Below are positions 26,101-35,522 of a DNA stretch of 64,000 nucleotides, in pieces. Under the pieces are notes generated by a model. That model worked only from the letters and a program-made list of their open reading frames with translations, had not been told where the DNA came from and ran no database searches. This DNA comes from Citrifermentans bremense R1. Its GTDB lineage: Bacteria; Desulfobacterota; Desulfuromonadia; Geobacterales; Geobacteraceae. Both the position numbers and the translations under genes were made by a program. Numbering within the stretch: the first letter of the stretch is position 1; each line of letters starts with the position of its first letter. The stretch is from assembly GCF_000426865.1 (NCBI RefSeq), contig NZ_AUGE01000001.1:372001-436000 (forward strand), read 5' to 3'.

Positions 26101-27876
26101 GACATCGCCCGCGTGGTCCACCTTCGCCAGGAAAAAACGGGGGTTCAGCTCGGCGCCGGATTCGTCATAGTAGGGGTCGGAGCTGGCGCCTGCGATGAAG
26201 ATATCCATCTCCGGCGTTTGGTCGGGGAGCATTTTGCCCGTCGGCGTCATCCCGACTGCGCGGGCCATCTGCAGGCCGGGCATAACCTCTCCCGCGATCA
26301 ACAGGTTCATCTTGTCATTGAAATCCGAATCGAGAGCGCCGTTCGATTTTAGGCGGAACACCTGATTTTGCGGCGCCCCGTTCATGACGCCGAATTGCCC
26401 TGCGACGAGAATGTCCCCGTTCAGATAGGGCGCTATCACCAGGACGCCGTTGTTCAGCTGCAGGTTTCCCGGCGGATCCAGGTCGAGGCTCCAGTCCTTT
26501 TCCAGCCTGGCGAAACGGTTTCTTGCTGCGCCTTCTACGTTGCTGAAGAGTCCGCCTATGTCCATTTTGCCGTCCGGGTGGGCGTAGAAGGTGAGGATGT
26601 TGGCGCCAATGTCGGTGCCATCCATGAGCGAGACTATCTTGGATCCGATCGCGACCGCACCCTCATCGAGATGCCCCTCGGGGTAGAACCGGGCCAGCTT
26701 GGTGCGGGGGGCGCCCGCCACATTATCGAAGTCGCCGGCGATGAGGATCTTGCCATCCAACTGCACCAGGGCGGCTGCCACCTTCAGGTCCGGGGCGGGG
26801 TCGAAACCGTCCAGGGTGCCGTCGATATTGAGGCGGGCCGCGTGGTTGCGGGAGGAAGCAGGGAGGGCAAGGCCGGGTTTGGTTATTTCGGTGAATTCCC
26901 CGCCGATGACGAACTTGCCGTCCGGCTGCAGCGCCACGGCGGCGACGCTGCCGTCGGGAGCGGGATCGAAATCGTCTATGGTCCCGTCGCCCGCGGTGCG
27001 CGCTAGGTGCTCGCGGGGGTGGAATACCCTACCCGCGCCGACATGGATACCGGTGAAGTCGCCTCCCAACACCAGCCGGCCGTCCACCTGCACCGCCAGC
27101 GCACGCACCGCCCCGTTGGGATAGGCGCGGAAGCTGGGATCGGGTAGACCGGCGCTGGTGAAACGGGCCAGGTACCCGGCGCTCCCTGTGAAGCTCCCGC
27201 CCGCCACCACGTTCCCGTTTTGCAGCGCGATGGCGAAGACCTCGCCGCCGCTTACCCCCCCCGAGAAGCTGGATTTAAGGGTCCCGTCGGCGAGCGAGAT
27301 CCTGGCGATGTTGCTGCACGGGGCGGTGTGGGAGACCTGGCTGAAGCTCCCGCCGACGACGATGTCGCCGGAGCCTGGGGGGAGGACCAGCGCGTTCACT
27401 ACGGCCGCGGCCGAGGTGATAGGGTCGAAGTTCTCCAGAAAGCCGTCGCCGCTTCTTATCCGCGCCAAGGCGTTGCGATCCACGTCCCCTTCGGGCGTGG
27501 CGATTTTGGCGAACGCCCCGCCGATGACGATGGAGCTCAAGGCGGAATCCGCCTGGTTCCACTGGATGGCGATGGCGTTCACGCTCCCTTGGGGGGTGTG
27601 ATTGAGGGTGGTATCGAGGGTGCCGTCCGGGTTCAACCGGGCCAGGTTGACCCTGGTTGTCACGGGAGTGCCGCCGGTCAGGGTGAAGGAGCCGCCGATG
27701 ATGACCTTGCCGTCCCAGGGCTGCACCGCGATGGAGCGAATCCCGGCGCCGCCTATCTTGACGCTGCTGTAGATGTCGAAGCCGTCGCGCAGGGACGAGA
27801 CGGCGGCTTGGGCGCGGCCAGCCAAAAACGAGAGGAAAAGTGCGACCAGCAGAATCAAAAGCGGTCTTGGCTTCAT
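23110..27876 (-). CDS. giant exported protein: delta-60 repeats, Ig-like/MBG domains, C-terminal dockerin
   Basis: A 1588-residue protein. Signal peptide at residues 1-24. A long series of delta-60-type repeats, with the recurring cue 'PDGK..IGG.F' and 'LAR.N.DGTLD', fills roughly residues 40-850 and should fold as beta-propellers. From about 950 to 1300 there are MBG/BIG2-like modules (repeated TYGDPDF, 'GDPPF', 'SSNPEVA...GAGTATITVSQ'). Two Ig-like 'VNG/LNG' modules follow, and the last 70 residues hold two dockerin-type calcium loops (GDLDGNGSVDLQDA and PDGAVDVGDV). Surface or secreted adhesion is likely. It follows the pilY1 gene by 23 bp, so the two are probably an operon. Confidence 0.85.
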   Translation of the reverse strand: MKPRPLLILLVALFLSFLAGRAQAAVSSLRDGFDIYSSVKIGGAGIRSIAVQPWDGKVIIGGSFTLTGGTPVTTRVNLARLNPDGTLDTTLNHTPQGSVNAIAIQWNQADSALSSIVIGGAFAKIATPEGDVDRNALARIRSGDGFLENFDPITSAAAVVNALVLPPGSGDIVVGGSFSQVSHTAPCSNIARISLADGTLKSSFSGGVSGGEVFAIALQNGNVVAGGSFTGSAGYLARFTSAGLPDPSFRAYPNGAVRALAVQVDGRLVLGGDFTGIHVGAGRVFHPREHLARTAGDGTIDDFDPAPDGSVAAVALQPDGKFVIGGEFTEITKPGLALPASSRNHAARLNIDGTLDGFDPAPDLKVAAALVQLDGKILIAGDFDNVAGAPRTKLARFYPEGHLDEGAVAIGSKIVSLMDGTDIGANILTFYAHPDGKMDIGGLFSNVEGAARNRFARLEKDWSLDLDPPGNLQLNNGVLVIAPYLNGDILVAGQFGVMNGAPQNQVFRLKSNGALDSDFNDKMNLLIAGEVMPGLQMARAVGMTPTGKMLPDQTPEMDIFIAGASSDPYYDESGAELNPRFFLAKVDHAGDVNATFAANVYALPPSLIGGEITALTVQGRKIVVGTTNGGVLRLNENGTKDESFNELQLGVGMINSIQQTADGKLMVAGTFTSTYTGPDGKSWKRHILRVDNNGAIDNTFNVETTYIRPDGRELTGSFYAIAVQADGNMIVSGNFNTVRDGKETTATRWHIARLTPKGGLDPDFDYGFLGGKRADFNLNMVNAVGKQLDGKLVMAGAFRSIGDDIEKRVLERFSDGWAPQEVVVQPDGKAVRWERRGTGPEFARVTFDHSPDGVEWLPLGPAERVAGTANWELSGNGFDLGASGMLATRFLRARGYMTNHRGGAGPIMETIRVFYLKPEPVKQEQTIDPGDFTDKTYGDPDFDPGGSSTSGLPLTYTSSDPGVAIVVGGEIRIIGAGTATITVSQGGDDSFEPAEDVTVSFTVAKAPLRVAADDKVRAYLTPNPALSASYLGFVKGEGVSVLSGSPSLSTAALLVSSVGEYAIAAALGTLSSQNYRFLPVDGTLRIFKSCQEIYFPPIPERTFGDPPFNIVASACSGLTLSFASSNPEVAQVNGQTVTITGAGSAVITVSQPGTGSLEPAPERLQPLVVHKSGQGVAFSSLAQKVVGDPPFPLQASATSALPVSYASSDPLVAEVTGNMVTIVGAGTCVITARQTGNNDFEPALPVSQPLTVASEGVAPALSLSALSDGAVTSNPVLNLMGEASDLSGIATLTVNGEEVTAEAASFSSAVALAPGSNSVSVSALDRAGNRTTRTLNITLDPLAPVISVAFPSDNSVTDTPSCAVKGSVTPGSAVTLWLNGASPQLLGVEQGSFTGSAYLSEGVNTIEFAAELSGRSSRVKRSVILAPRGPAIAITEPAQDLRTERQSLTIRGSTTLQQPGSVTLEVDGVPFTPLISAGGFEQQVTLSRTGEIRIRARGGGSAGESGVAQRNLIRVELIPGDLDGNGSVDLQDAARLLRGSLGLEPMSAELFAHGDLAPLVNGIPQPDGAVDVGDVLVLLRRIVGLVDF

Positions 27877-27899
27877 CTTATCGTCTCCGGTTTGATAGG

Positions 27900-30800
27900 T
27901 CAGCGTTCCTGGATGTGGACGATCTTCTTAACCGGACGCAGCCCGCTGTTGGACACAAGCCTGATGCCGCCCGGCTTTCCGGCCACGCTGCCGGTGCGCC
28001 TGTTGTCCCTTTGTTCGAACCCACCCCCCAGATCCATCGACTGAAGGCTGCCGGTCGCCACCCGCACCAGCGCCCTCCCCTTGATCAGCCCCTCCGGCGC
28101 AAAGGCGCCGGTATTGTAATAGACACGCCAAAGCGAGGAGGTGCCGAACTGGCAGGGGTCGGTGCTGGGCTGGAAGGTAGTGAAAAAGACGGCCCCGCTG
28201 GTGCTGGCAGTCGCCGTGGTCAGCACCCTCTCGTCTCCCAGCGTACCGGAGGCGCGGTCAAGATCGATGCGCCATCCCTTCTTGTCCTTCATCTCTGCGG
28301 TTTCCCCGCTTTGATCCGCCAGATCGGAGGTGAGGACTTTGGTCTTCTCCCCAGGCTCGCGAAGACAGAGTTCGTCCAGCTTGTTCTCCTTCACGTAACA
28401 TGGCTCCTTCACCCCGTACAGGGCAAGCCTCGGCTTGTCCGGGCCATTGAGGTCGTCCTCCTTGAAGAAGTACCTCCCCCCTCCGAAGAAGAGCCAGAGG
28501 TTCTTATCCTTGCGGTCCTGAAGCCGCGCCACCCCGCTCGTCACCGGGCCGATGCCGTCGATGAGCGGGTTCCAGACCCACTCCGCCGGGTTCTTGCTTT
28601 CCCTGGTGACGATCCTCCCCACCCCGCCGTCGCTCCAGGTGCCGGAGGTCTCGTGCTTTTTCGTGTAGCCGACATAGAGGGCGTCGTCTTGGTAGTTGCC
28701 CAAGGCGCTGCTATCCCACTTGTCCGCGTCGATCCCTCCTCCGCTCAAGGAACCGGCAAAGGCCTTCTCTACATTTGTTTCCATGGTCCGCAGGAGTTTT
28801 CCAGTGGCCAGGTCGAGGACGAAGAACCTGAGCGGCTGGCTGGAGCGTCCGAGAAACTGCTGCGAGCCGGTGTCGACCGGGCCGGTCGGCCCCGAGCCGA
28901 GGACGGCGAACCACTTGCCGCCGGAGCGCACGATGGCGCTGCCAGCCGTGGCGAAGCCAAGCTGCGGGTCGCTGAACTCCCAGAGGAGCTTCGGTTTTTC
29001 CGGGGCGGTGATGTCCAGGGCAAAATAAGAGGAATAGCCAACCTTGTCCGCAGCGGTGCCGGAAGGCAAGGGAACGCAGTCGGCGCCGCTAACGCAGGTT
29101 GCGCCGCCAAGCCCCATCCCCCCGATGAGGACGGTGCGCCAGCTGTCGCTCCCCTCCCCGCTCCCTATCTGGACGTCGGCGAGGGTGATGCCGCCGTCGA
29201 CGTAGTAGAGGTGGCGGTAGTTGGGATGGGTCAGGTACTTGAGGTAGGGAAGAGCGTTCTTGGGGACGAAGGCCCATTCCTCCTTGCCCAGGCTCTCCCC
29301 TTTAAGACGCGCCAGCGTAGCCCCGGTGACGTCGGGGTCGAGCGTCCCCAGCCGGAAGGCGTGCAGCATCCCGTCGTTGGCGCCTACGTACACCATGCCG
29401 CGCGCCTTGTAGGAATCGGTGGCTGTGAATTCGCCGTAGCTGGTGTCGCCGTACCCCCTTGGCGCCGGCAGGTGATAGCTCCCCAGCGGCACCGCGGACT
29501 GCATCTGAGGCGAGGAGGAGATGATGTCGCCCAGTTTCCAAACCGAGGCATGGTCCTGATTCACCCCCGGCACGACCAGGCTGCGGCTTCTGTACCCGGA
29601 GATCTTGCGCCCCCTGATGTATTCAATTATGTCGTCTGCTTCCTGCGCCCCCACTGCCTGCAAAAGGCCCTGGATGCCGGTATTGTTCGCGGAGGTGTCG
29701 AGGGCGGCTGTGCTGAATTCGACCAGGTCGCCCGAGAGCTGCGTGTAAATGGTGCGCGTCGACGAACGCCTAAGCCACAGGCTCCGTCCCGCGCGCCAAA
29801 GGCTCCGCACGTCGTCCAGCGATACCTCCGCGGGCTGGTCCGTGATGAATCTGTCCTCGTGCGCCGGGGTGCTGTCGCCGCTGCCGTCGCCGTTTTTGTC
29901 TTTGAGCAGATAGGCATGGCTTTCGTTTCCGGAGCTGTCATAGACTACGTCCAGCACCAGGTTTTCCTTGAGCTTCAGCGTCTTTTGCTCCGGCGTATCC
30001 TCGCGGATGGTGTTCTTCTCCCCGCTCATGATCCCGACGAGAGGGTCGATGTAGTACCAGAGGGCCTGCACCTCCCCGATCCAGGCGGCGGAGGTCTTTC
30101 CCTGGTCGAAGCTCTTCAACGGGTGGAACTCGTCCTGCAGATAGAGCGCACCATTGCGCTCGCCGGTGGAGAGCATGGCAGGCGAAGTGCCGGAACCTCC
30201 GGCTATGTCCTGCATCATACCGCGCAACGCCTTTTCCAACTCAGCCATGTCCTGCGCGTTGGCAATCTTCCCCCCCCCGTTGGCAGCTGTCATCTGCATC
30301 ATTTTTTCCGCGATCGCCTCCGTGCCAAGACATCCGCCTGCCGCGTCCCGCTCCGCACAGGGAGGGCCGGTATAGACCACGTAGGTGGAGATGTAATCCT
30401 TGTTGTTCACCAGCGGTTGCGAGAAGTCCGTGATGTTCTTATGCCGGGCGATCCAGGCCAGGTCGTCGAGGTTGTAGCTTCCCTGGAACGGTGGACGTTC
30501 TTTCCCGACGGTCGTCAACGAGGCAGGCATCCCCTTCCCACTTCCCCAGCGCACGACCGCGTCGGCTACCAGGTCATTGACCGCCTTATGCAGATCCGCG
30601 GACGAAGTGCCGTCGGTGAGGATGAGGACGTTGTTCTTTTGGCAGGTGTAGCGGGAAGGACTCGCCCCGAAATCGCCGCTTTGCAGGCGCAGATCGCTGC
30701 GGCCCGAGAAGTAACCCATGGCATTGTAGAAGGATTCGGCGAGAGGAGTCCAGGCATCGGCCCTGATCTGGTCGACCGTCGCTATCAAGCCGGAAAGGTG

Positions 30801-32339
30801 ATTTCCCACCTCAGGGGCTACGGCGGCCACAACCTTTCCCCCGTCGCTTCCCACCGGGTGTTCAACGCAGCTGTACTGTTCTTCGCAATCGGCGGAGCTT
30901 TTGCATGACCGTCCCGAATCCACCCCGCCCTTCACGCAGTGCTTCACCATGCAGGGGATATCCCCGTAAGCGAGCTCCCCGGCCGCCTTGCAGTCGAAAG
31001 CTGCGCCGCTGTCGTTGAAGATCATGGCTCCGATGTTGATGGCCGGGGAGAATTCCTGGATCACCCCGGCCGGCGCCGACGGGAGCACTACCTGCGCCTG
31101 TAGCGTCCCCGTCACCGTCCCGAGGTTTAAAAGCCCCAGTTCCAGGAGGTAGGCCGGGACTTCCATGTTTCCCGACATGCCGGCGCTGTCCAGAGGATCG
31201 GTGGGGGGGGCCTCCTTTACCGCCTCCAGACAGAACTCCTTCGCCTTCATTTCCGTTTCACCTCCGTCCTCTATGCCGTGCCCGTCCCAGAACTCCCCCA
31301 GGTATGGATAAGTTTTGCCACTGCCGCAGATGCGGTCGTAGAACCCGGCCCTCTCGGGCTCCTGGTTGTGGATGTTAATTATTCTGAGCCTGCAGTCGTC
31401 CGCGACCATGGTGGTGAAAAACTTCTTGGGTTCGAGAAGGCGGCCGAAAAAGCAGCTGGCCATGGCGTCGTTGTAGGTCCTGTAGGCGCTTGGGATCTTC
31501 TTCCCCTCTTCATCTACACCCTGCCACCAGTTGTTCGCGCCGAGGCAGCTTAAGCCCCCGATGCGCAGGTGGTCCCTGATCTTCCCAGCCTGGAAATCCC
31601 TCACCGCCTGGGCGCAAGCCTTGGCGTTGTACGGTCTGTCGTAGATTTCGATCCGGGTCGCTCCGCCGGCACGCTCGGGGCCCTGGTAGTCCGTATCGGA
31701 GGCGGCAGGGCCGCGCACGGCGAAGGTGACCTGGGGGGCCTCGGTAGCGACCTTGATGTACTTCTCCCCCCGGCAGCCACGGCTTTCGGCCTGTAACCTA
31801 CCGGTGTTTTCGACGTATTTGCCGCCGGTCAGCACCCGTTTTTGCAGGTCCAGTTTCGACATCGACAGCCAGTTGAGGAACCTGCCGCTGGCGAGGAAGC
31901 GGTCTAATGTGCGAGGTTTCGATTGATCGACGGCAGCCGCCATCCCGACGCAGAGATACCCCTTGTCCACCGTGTTGCAGCCGCCTGGAAGCTTTGCGCT
32001 CGAGGTCTTGAAGCCGCCGGCTGCAAAGTCGTAGCTGTAGACAACCCCTTGGTCGAAGTATCCGGAGTACGACTTTGAGTCGGAGTAGGTTTCGTCGATG
32101 CAATAGGCGTTGGGGTCGGTGTAGGCCAGGTCGTAGAGGCTAGCGGAGTTGTCCAGCATGAGCAGCAGGTTGGGTTTTACCCCGGCTCCTGCCGACGGGG
32201 GGACGCTGCAGTAGGGGAGTCCGGGAAATACATCGGCTGCGAAGAGCCTCCCCGGGGCAGCCAGCAGGCAGACGTTCAGTATGCAGAGCCAAAACAGGAC
32301 ACGGGGCAATGCGGTGCAGACCAATCTACCTTTTTTCAT
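27900..32339 (-). CDS. pilY1: PilY1-type type IV pilus assembly/tip adhesin
   Basis: A 1479-residue protein. Signal peptide of about 34 residues, then a von Willebrand A-like N-terminal region with a MIDAS-like DNSAS (LLLMLDNSASL near residue 60) and a second part with LILTDGTSS. A calcium-loop-like DKNGDGSGD sits near residue 810. A C-terminal PilY1 beta-propeller region carries 'GMVYVGANDGMLHAFR', 'WAFVPKNALPYLKYL' and 'YYVDGGITLADV'. PilY1 supports pilus extension and surface sensing. Ribosome-binding site GAGGGAG. No minor pilin genes (fimT, pilV, pilW, pilX) are adjacent; the only partner is the delta-60/dockerin protein. Confidence 0.92.
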   Translation of the reverse strand: MKKGRLVCTALPRVLFWLCILNVCLLAAPGRLFAADVFPGLPYCSVPPSAGAGVKPNLLLMLDNSASLYDLAYTDPNAYCIDETYSDSKSYSGYFDQGVVYSYDFAAGGFKTSSAKLPGGCNTVDKGYLCVGMAAAVDQSKPRTLDRFLASGRFLNWLSMSKLDLQKRVLTGGKYVENTGRLQAESRGCRGEKYIKVATEAPQVTFAVRGPAASDTDYQGPERAGGATRIEIYDRPYNAKACAQAVRDFQAGKIRDHLRIGGLSCLGANNWWQGVDEEGKKIPSAYRTYNDAMASCFFGRLLEPKKFFTTMVADDCRLRIINIHNQEPERAGFYDRICGSGKTYPYLGEFWDGHGIEDGGETEMKAKEFCLEAVKEAPPTDPLDSAGMSGNMEVPAYLLELGLLNLGTVTGTLQAQVVLPSAPAGVIQEFSPAINIGAMIFNDSGAAFDCKAAGELAYGDIPCMVKHCVKGGVDSGRSCKSSADCEEQYSCVEHPVGSDGGKVVAAVAPEVGNHLSGLIATVDQIRADAWTPLAESFYNAMGYFSGRSDLRLQSGDFGASPSRYTCQKNNVLILTDGTSSADLHKAVNDLVADAVVRWGSGKGMPASLTTVGKERPPFQGSYNLDDLAWIARHKNITDFSQPLVNNKDYISTYVVYTGPPCAERDAAGGCLGTEAIAEKMMQMTAANGGGKIANAQDMAELEKALRGMMQDIAGGSGTSPAMLSTGERNGALYLQDEFHPLKSFDQGKTSAAWIGEVQALWYYIDPLVGIMSGEKNTIREDTPEQKTLKLKENLVLDVVYDSSGNESHAYLLKDKNGDGSGDSTPAHEDRFITDQPAEVSLDDVRSLWRAGRSLWLRRSSTRTIYTQLSGDLVEFSTAALDTSANNTGIQGLLQAVGAQEADDIIEYIRGRKISGYRSRSLVVPGVNQDHASVWKLGDIISSSPQMQSAVPLGSYHLPAPRGYGDTSYGEFTATDSYKARGMVYVGANDGMLHAFRLGTLDPDVTGATLARLKGESLGKEEWAFVPKNALPYLKYLTHPNYRHLYYVDGGITLADVQIGSGEGSDSWRTVLIGGMGLGGATCVSGADCVPLPSGTAADKVGYSSYFALDITAPEKPKLLWEFSDPQLGFATAGSAIVRSGGKWFAVLGSGPTGPVDTGSQQFLGRSSQPLRFFVLDLATGKLLRTMETNVEKAFAGSLSGGGIDADKWDSSALGNYQDDALYVGYTKKHETSGTWSDGGVGRIVTRESKNPAEWVWNPLIDGIGPVTSGVARLQDRKDKNLWLFFGGGRYFFKEDDLNGPDKPRLALYGVKEPCYVKENKLDELCLREPGEKTKVLTSDLADQSGETAEMKDKKGWRIDLDRASGTLGDERVLTTATASTSGAVFFTTFQPSTDPCQFGTSSLWRVYYNTGAFAPEGLIKGRALVRVATGSLQSMDLGGGFEQRDNRRTGSVAGKPGGIRLVSNSGLRPVKKIVHIQER

Positions 32340-32602
32340 GGCTCCCTCTTCTCAAGACGTACCGGCGCAGCGATTTCCCATGAGAAGCAGAGCCGACGGC
32401 GCCTTAGATTATAATTTACTAAGCATAACAGGCCTAATCGGAAAAAAAAGTTACTGCGACTCTAATTTGACACTCCAGGCGAGCGGGTTAACATTCAACT
32501 GTCCGTAATATCGAGCCGGAAATCTTCTGCCTCGGAAGGACTCCCTCGGCAGAATCGTCTTCGTTTTGTGGCACCGGTCCAGGGCCGGATGGAGCATGGG
32601 AC

Positions 32603-33778
32603 ATGAAAGATCTTCAGCAGTGGGCAGAGGAAGACACCTTCGGGGATTTGCTGAAACGGCGGGGGGTAAGCAGGCGTGAATTCCTCTCCTTTTGTGGCAA
32701 GATGGCGGCGCTGATCGGCGCCGGCGGGGTCTTCGCGGGAAGCCGGACGGCATGGGCACAGGAACTTGCCGGGCGGCTGGAAGGGGCGCGGCGCCCGAGC
32801 GTGGTCTACCTGCAGTTGCAGGAGTGCACCGGCTGCCTGGAAAGCCTGCTCCGCTCCGCTAGCACCCCGGTGGAAGAGCTGATCCTGGAACAGATCTCCC
32901 TCGACTACAACGAGCTCCTGATGGCTCCCTCGGGAGAGGCGGCCGAACAGGCGCTCGCCACAGCACAAGGAAAGCCGCACCTCCTCTTGGTGAACGGTTC
33001 GGTGCCGCTCAAAGACGGCGGGGTCTACTGCACCATCGGCGGCCGCTCCGCGCGCGACGTGCTGGAGCGCGCCGCGGCCAACGCCACCGCCGTCGTTGCC
33101 ATAGGTGCCTGCGCCGAGTACGGCTGCGTCCAGGCCGCAGCCCCCAACCCCACCGGCGCAGTAGGGGTAGCCGACGTGATCAGGGACCGCCCGGTGGTGA
33201 ACGTGAGCGGCTGCCCCCCCATCGCCGAGACCATCAGCGCCACCCTCACCTACTACCTGGCCTACGGCCGCACGCCACCTCTGGACGGGCTGGGGCGCCC
33301 GCTCTTCGCCTACGGCCAGCGCATCCACGACAAGTGTCCGCGGCGCGCGAGCTTCGACGCCGGGCAGTTCGCGGAGCGCTTCGACGACCAGAACGCCCGC
33401 CTGGGGCACTGCCTGTACCGCTTGGGGTGCAAGGGGCCGGCCACCTTCGCCCCCTGCGCCACCATCGAATGGAACGACGGGTTGAGCTTCCCGATCAAGG
33501 CTGGGCATCCCTGCCTTGGCTGCACCGAGCGCCATTTCTACGACCGGATGACCCCGTTCTACCGGCGTCTCCCCGGCATCGTGGTTCCGGGGATCGGGGT
33601 GGAGGCGACCGCCAACACCATAGGCGTTGCCGCCGTCGCCGCCTCGGTCGCCGCGGTCGCGGTCCACTCCGCGGCGACGGTGATAGCGAAGCACCGAGCG
33701 CGCCGGGCCGAGCCGGAAAGCCTGCCGCTGGCGGTACTGGGAGACCGGAAGGAAGCTGACGAGAAGGATAAGGATTAG
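32603..33778 (+). CDS. [NiFe] hydrogenase small subunit
   Basis: A 391-residue subunit. A Tat signal (SRREFLSF, residues about 23-30) exports the folded heterodimer. Proximal-cluster ligands are Cys75 and Cys78 (ECTGC), Cys170 and Cys204 (SGCPP). The medial/distal region has HDKCPRR, LGCKGP and GHPCLGC. Cys175 (CAEYGCVQ) sits where oxygen-tolerant enzymes carry one of their two extra proximal cysteines, but the other (CTCC) is absent. A hydrophobic C terminus (about 332-352) would anchor it in the membrane. It matches the hya/hyb uptake type with electrons passing to cytochrome b. It is the first gene of an operon with the large subunit. Confidence 0.95.
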   Translation: MKDLQQWAEEDTFGDLLKRRGVSRREFLSFCGKMAALIGAGGVFAGSRTAWAQELAGRLEGARRPSVVYLQLQECTGCLESLLRSASTPVEELILEQISLDYNELLMAPSGEAAEQALATAQGKPHLLLVNGSVPLKDGGVYCTIGGRSARDVLERAAANATAVVAIGACAEYGCVQAAAPNPTGAVGVADVIRDRPVVNVSGCPPIAETISATLTYYLAYGRTPPLDGLGRPLFAYGQRIHDKCPRRASFDAGQFAERFDDQNARLGHCLYRLGCKGPATFAPCATIEWNDGLSFPIKAGHPCLGCTERHFYDRMTPFYRRLPGIVVPGIGVEATANTIGVAAVAASVAAVAVHSAATVIAKHRARRAEPESLPLAVLGDRKEADEKDKD

Positions 33779-33806
33779 GCCTTCCCGAGCGGCAAGGAGA
33801 AACAAG

Positions 33807-35522
33807 ATGGCAACGGAGCGCATCGTCATTGACCCGATCACCAGGATCGAGGGGCACCTGAGAATAGAGCTTGAGGCGGAGGGGGGCAGGATCGGCAATG
33901 CCTGGGCCTGCGCCACCCAGTTTCGGGGAATCGAAAAGATCCTCGAAGGACGGGACCCGCGCGACGCCTGGGCTTTCGCGCAGCGTATCTGCGGGGTCTG
34001 CACCGGCGTCCACGCCATCGCCTCGATACGGGCGGTAGAGGACGCCATCAAATGCCGTATCCCCGAGTCGGCCGAGCTGATCCGGAACCTGGTCTCCGGG
34101 ATGGCGACCCTGCAGGACCACGTCATGCATTTCTACCACCTGCACGCCCTTGACTGGGTGGACGTGATGAGCGCGCTTGCCGCCGACCCCGCCGCCACCT
34201 CGCGCCTTGCCGCCTCCGTCTCCCCCTGGCCCAACAACTCCGCCTCCTGGTTCAAGGAGGTGCAGCAGCGGGTCGCGACCTCGGCCAAGGGAGGTCTCGG
34301 AATCTTCGCTTCCGGCTACTGGGGGCACCCCGCCTACCGCCTGCCGCCCGAGGCGAACCTGATGGCGGTCGCCCACTACCTGGAGGCGCTCAAGTGGCAG
34401 CGCGAGGTCATCAAGCTCCACACCATCTTCGCCGGGAAGAACCCACACCCCAACTACCTCGTGGGTGGCATGGCGACCTCCATCAACCTGGACAACCAGC
34501 TCACCATCAACAAGGTGCGTCTGGACCAGTTGGGGGAGCTGATCCGGGAAGCGCGCCGCTTTGTCGACGAGGTGTACTACCCCGACGTCATGGCCATCGC
34601 CGGCTTCTACCCAGAATACGCCTCCATCGGTGTCTCCTCCCCCACCCTCATGGCCGTAGGCGAGAGCGCCTTCTCCTGCTCCGGCACGCCGGCCGGGAAA
34701 CCGGTCGCAGCAGGTCTCCTCATGGATGGCGACTACCGAACCTCGCACCCTTTCAACCCCAGGATGGTCGCCGAGTACGTCTCCTCCGCCTGGTACCTAT
34801 ACCCGGAGGGGGACCGGCAGGGGCTGCACCCGTGGCAGGGGAGGACGGATCCCAACTACACCGGTCCCAAGCCCCCCTACCGCCAGCTTTCCGACCAGGA
34901 GAAGTACACCTGGTGCAAGGCGCCGCGCTACGACGGCCGCCCGGTCCAGGTCGGCCCCAACGCGAGGATCATGCTGGCCTACGCCCAGGGGCACCCCGAT
35001 ACGGTGCAGCTCGCCAACCGGGACCTGGGAAAACTGAGAGCCGGGGTCGAGGCGCTCAATTCCACGCTCGGGCGCACCTACTGCCGCGCCCTGGAATCGG
35101 TCATCCTCGCCCGGCGCATGGAGGAATGGTTCGCGGCCTTGAACGAGCGGATCAGGTCCGGCGACGTCTCCACCTTCAACGCCGAACTCTGGGAGCCGGA
35201 AAGCTGGCCCAAACAAGCGCAGGGAATGGGTTACCTGGAGGCCGCGCGCGGGACGCTCTCGCACTGGGTGGAGATAGAAAACGGGCGCATCGCCCGCTAC
35301 CAGTGCGTGGTTCCCAGCACCTGGAACAGCTCGGGGCGCGATCCCAACGGCCTGATGGGCCCCTACGAGCAGGCCCTAGCGGGGGACAAGAAGCATCCGC
35401 TGGCCGACCCCAAGCGCCCCGTCGAGGTGTTGCGCACCATACACTCCTTCGACCCGTGCCTATCCTGCGCCGTGCATCTGCTGGTGCCGGGGGGGCCGGC
35501 GTTTGAGGTGAAAGTGCGATGA
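33807..35522 (+). CDS. [NiFe] hydrogenase large subunit
   Basis: A 571-residue catalytic subunit oxidising H2 at the Ni-Fe centre. The nickel ligands are the N-terminal RICGVCTGVHA and the C-terminal DPCLSCAVH. After the final His an extension of 14 residues (LLVPGGPAFEVKVR) remains that must be cut off by a maturation protease; no such protease or hyp gene lies in this window. AAGGAG precedes the ATG. It starts 28 bp after the small subunit and overlaps the next gene by 4 bp (ATGA). Confidence 0.96.
   Translation: MATERIVIDPITRIEGHLRIELEAEGGRIGNAWACATQFRGIEKILEGRDPRDAWAFAQRICGVCTGVHAIASIRAVEDAIKCRIPESAELIRNLVSGMATLQDHVMHFYHLHALDWVDVMSALAADPAATSRLAASVSPWPNNSASWFKEVQQRVATSAKGGLGIFASGYWGHPAYRLPPEANLMAVAHYLEALKWQREVIKLHTIFAGKNPHPNYLVGGMATSINLDNQLTINKVRLDQLGELIREARRFVDEVYYPDVMAIAGFYPEYASIGVSSPTLMAVGESAFSCSGTPAGKPVAAGLLMDGDYRTSHPFNPRMVAEYVSSAWYLYPEGDRQGLHPWQGRTDPNYTGPKPPYRQLSDQEKYTWCKAPRYDGRPVQVGPNARIMLAYAQGHPDTVQLANRDLGKLRAGVEALNSTLGRTYCRALESVILARRMEEWFAALNERIRSGDVSTFNAELWEPESWPKQAQGMGYLEAARGTLSHWVEIENGRIARYQCVVPSTWNSSGRDPNGLMGPYEQALAGDKKHPLADPKRPVEVLRTIHSFDPCLSCAVHLLVPGGPAFEVKVR

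Noticed and set aside
27840-30908. A 1022-codon open frame on the plus strand
   Set aside because: It is antisense to PilY1, has His/Arg/Gly/Pro composition typical of the complement of a high-GC gene, no ribosome-binding site and no domain. PilY1 has a signal peptide and family motifs.
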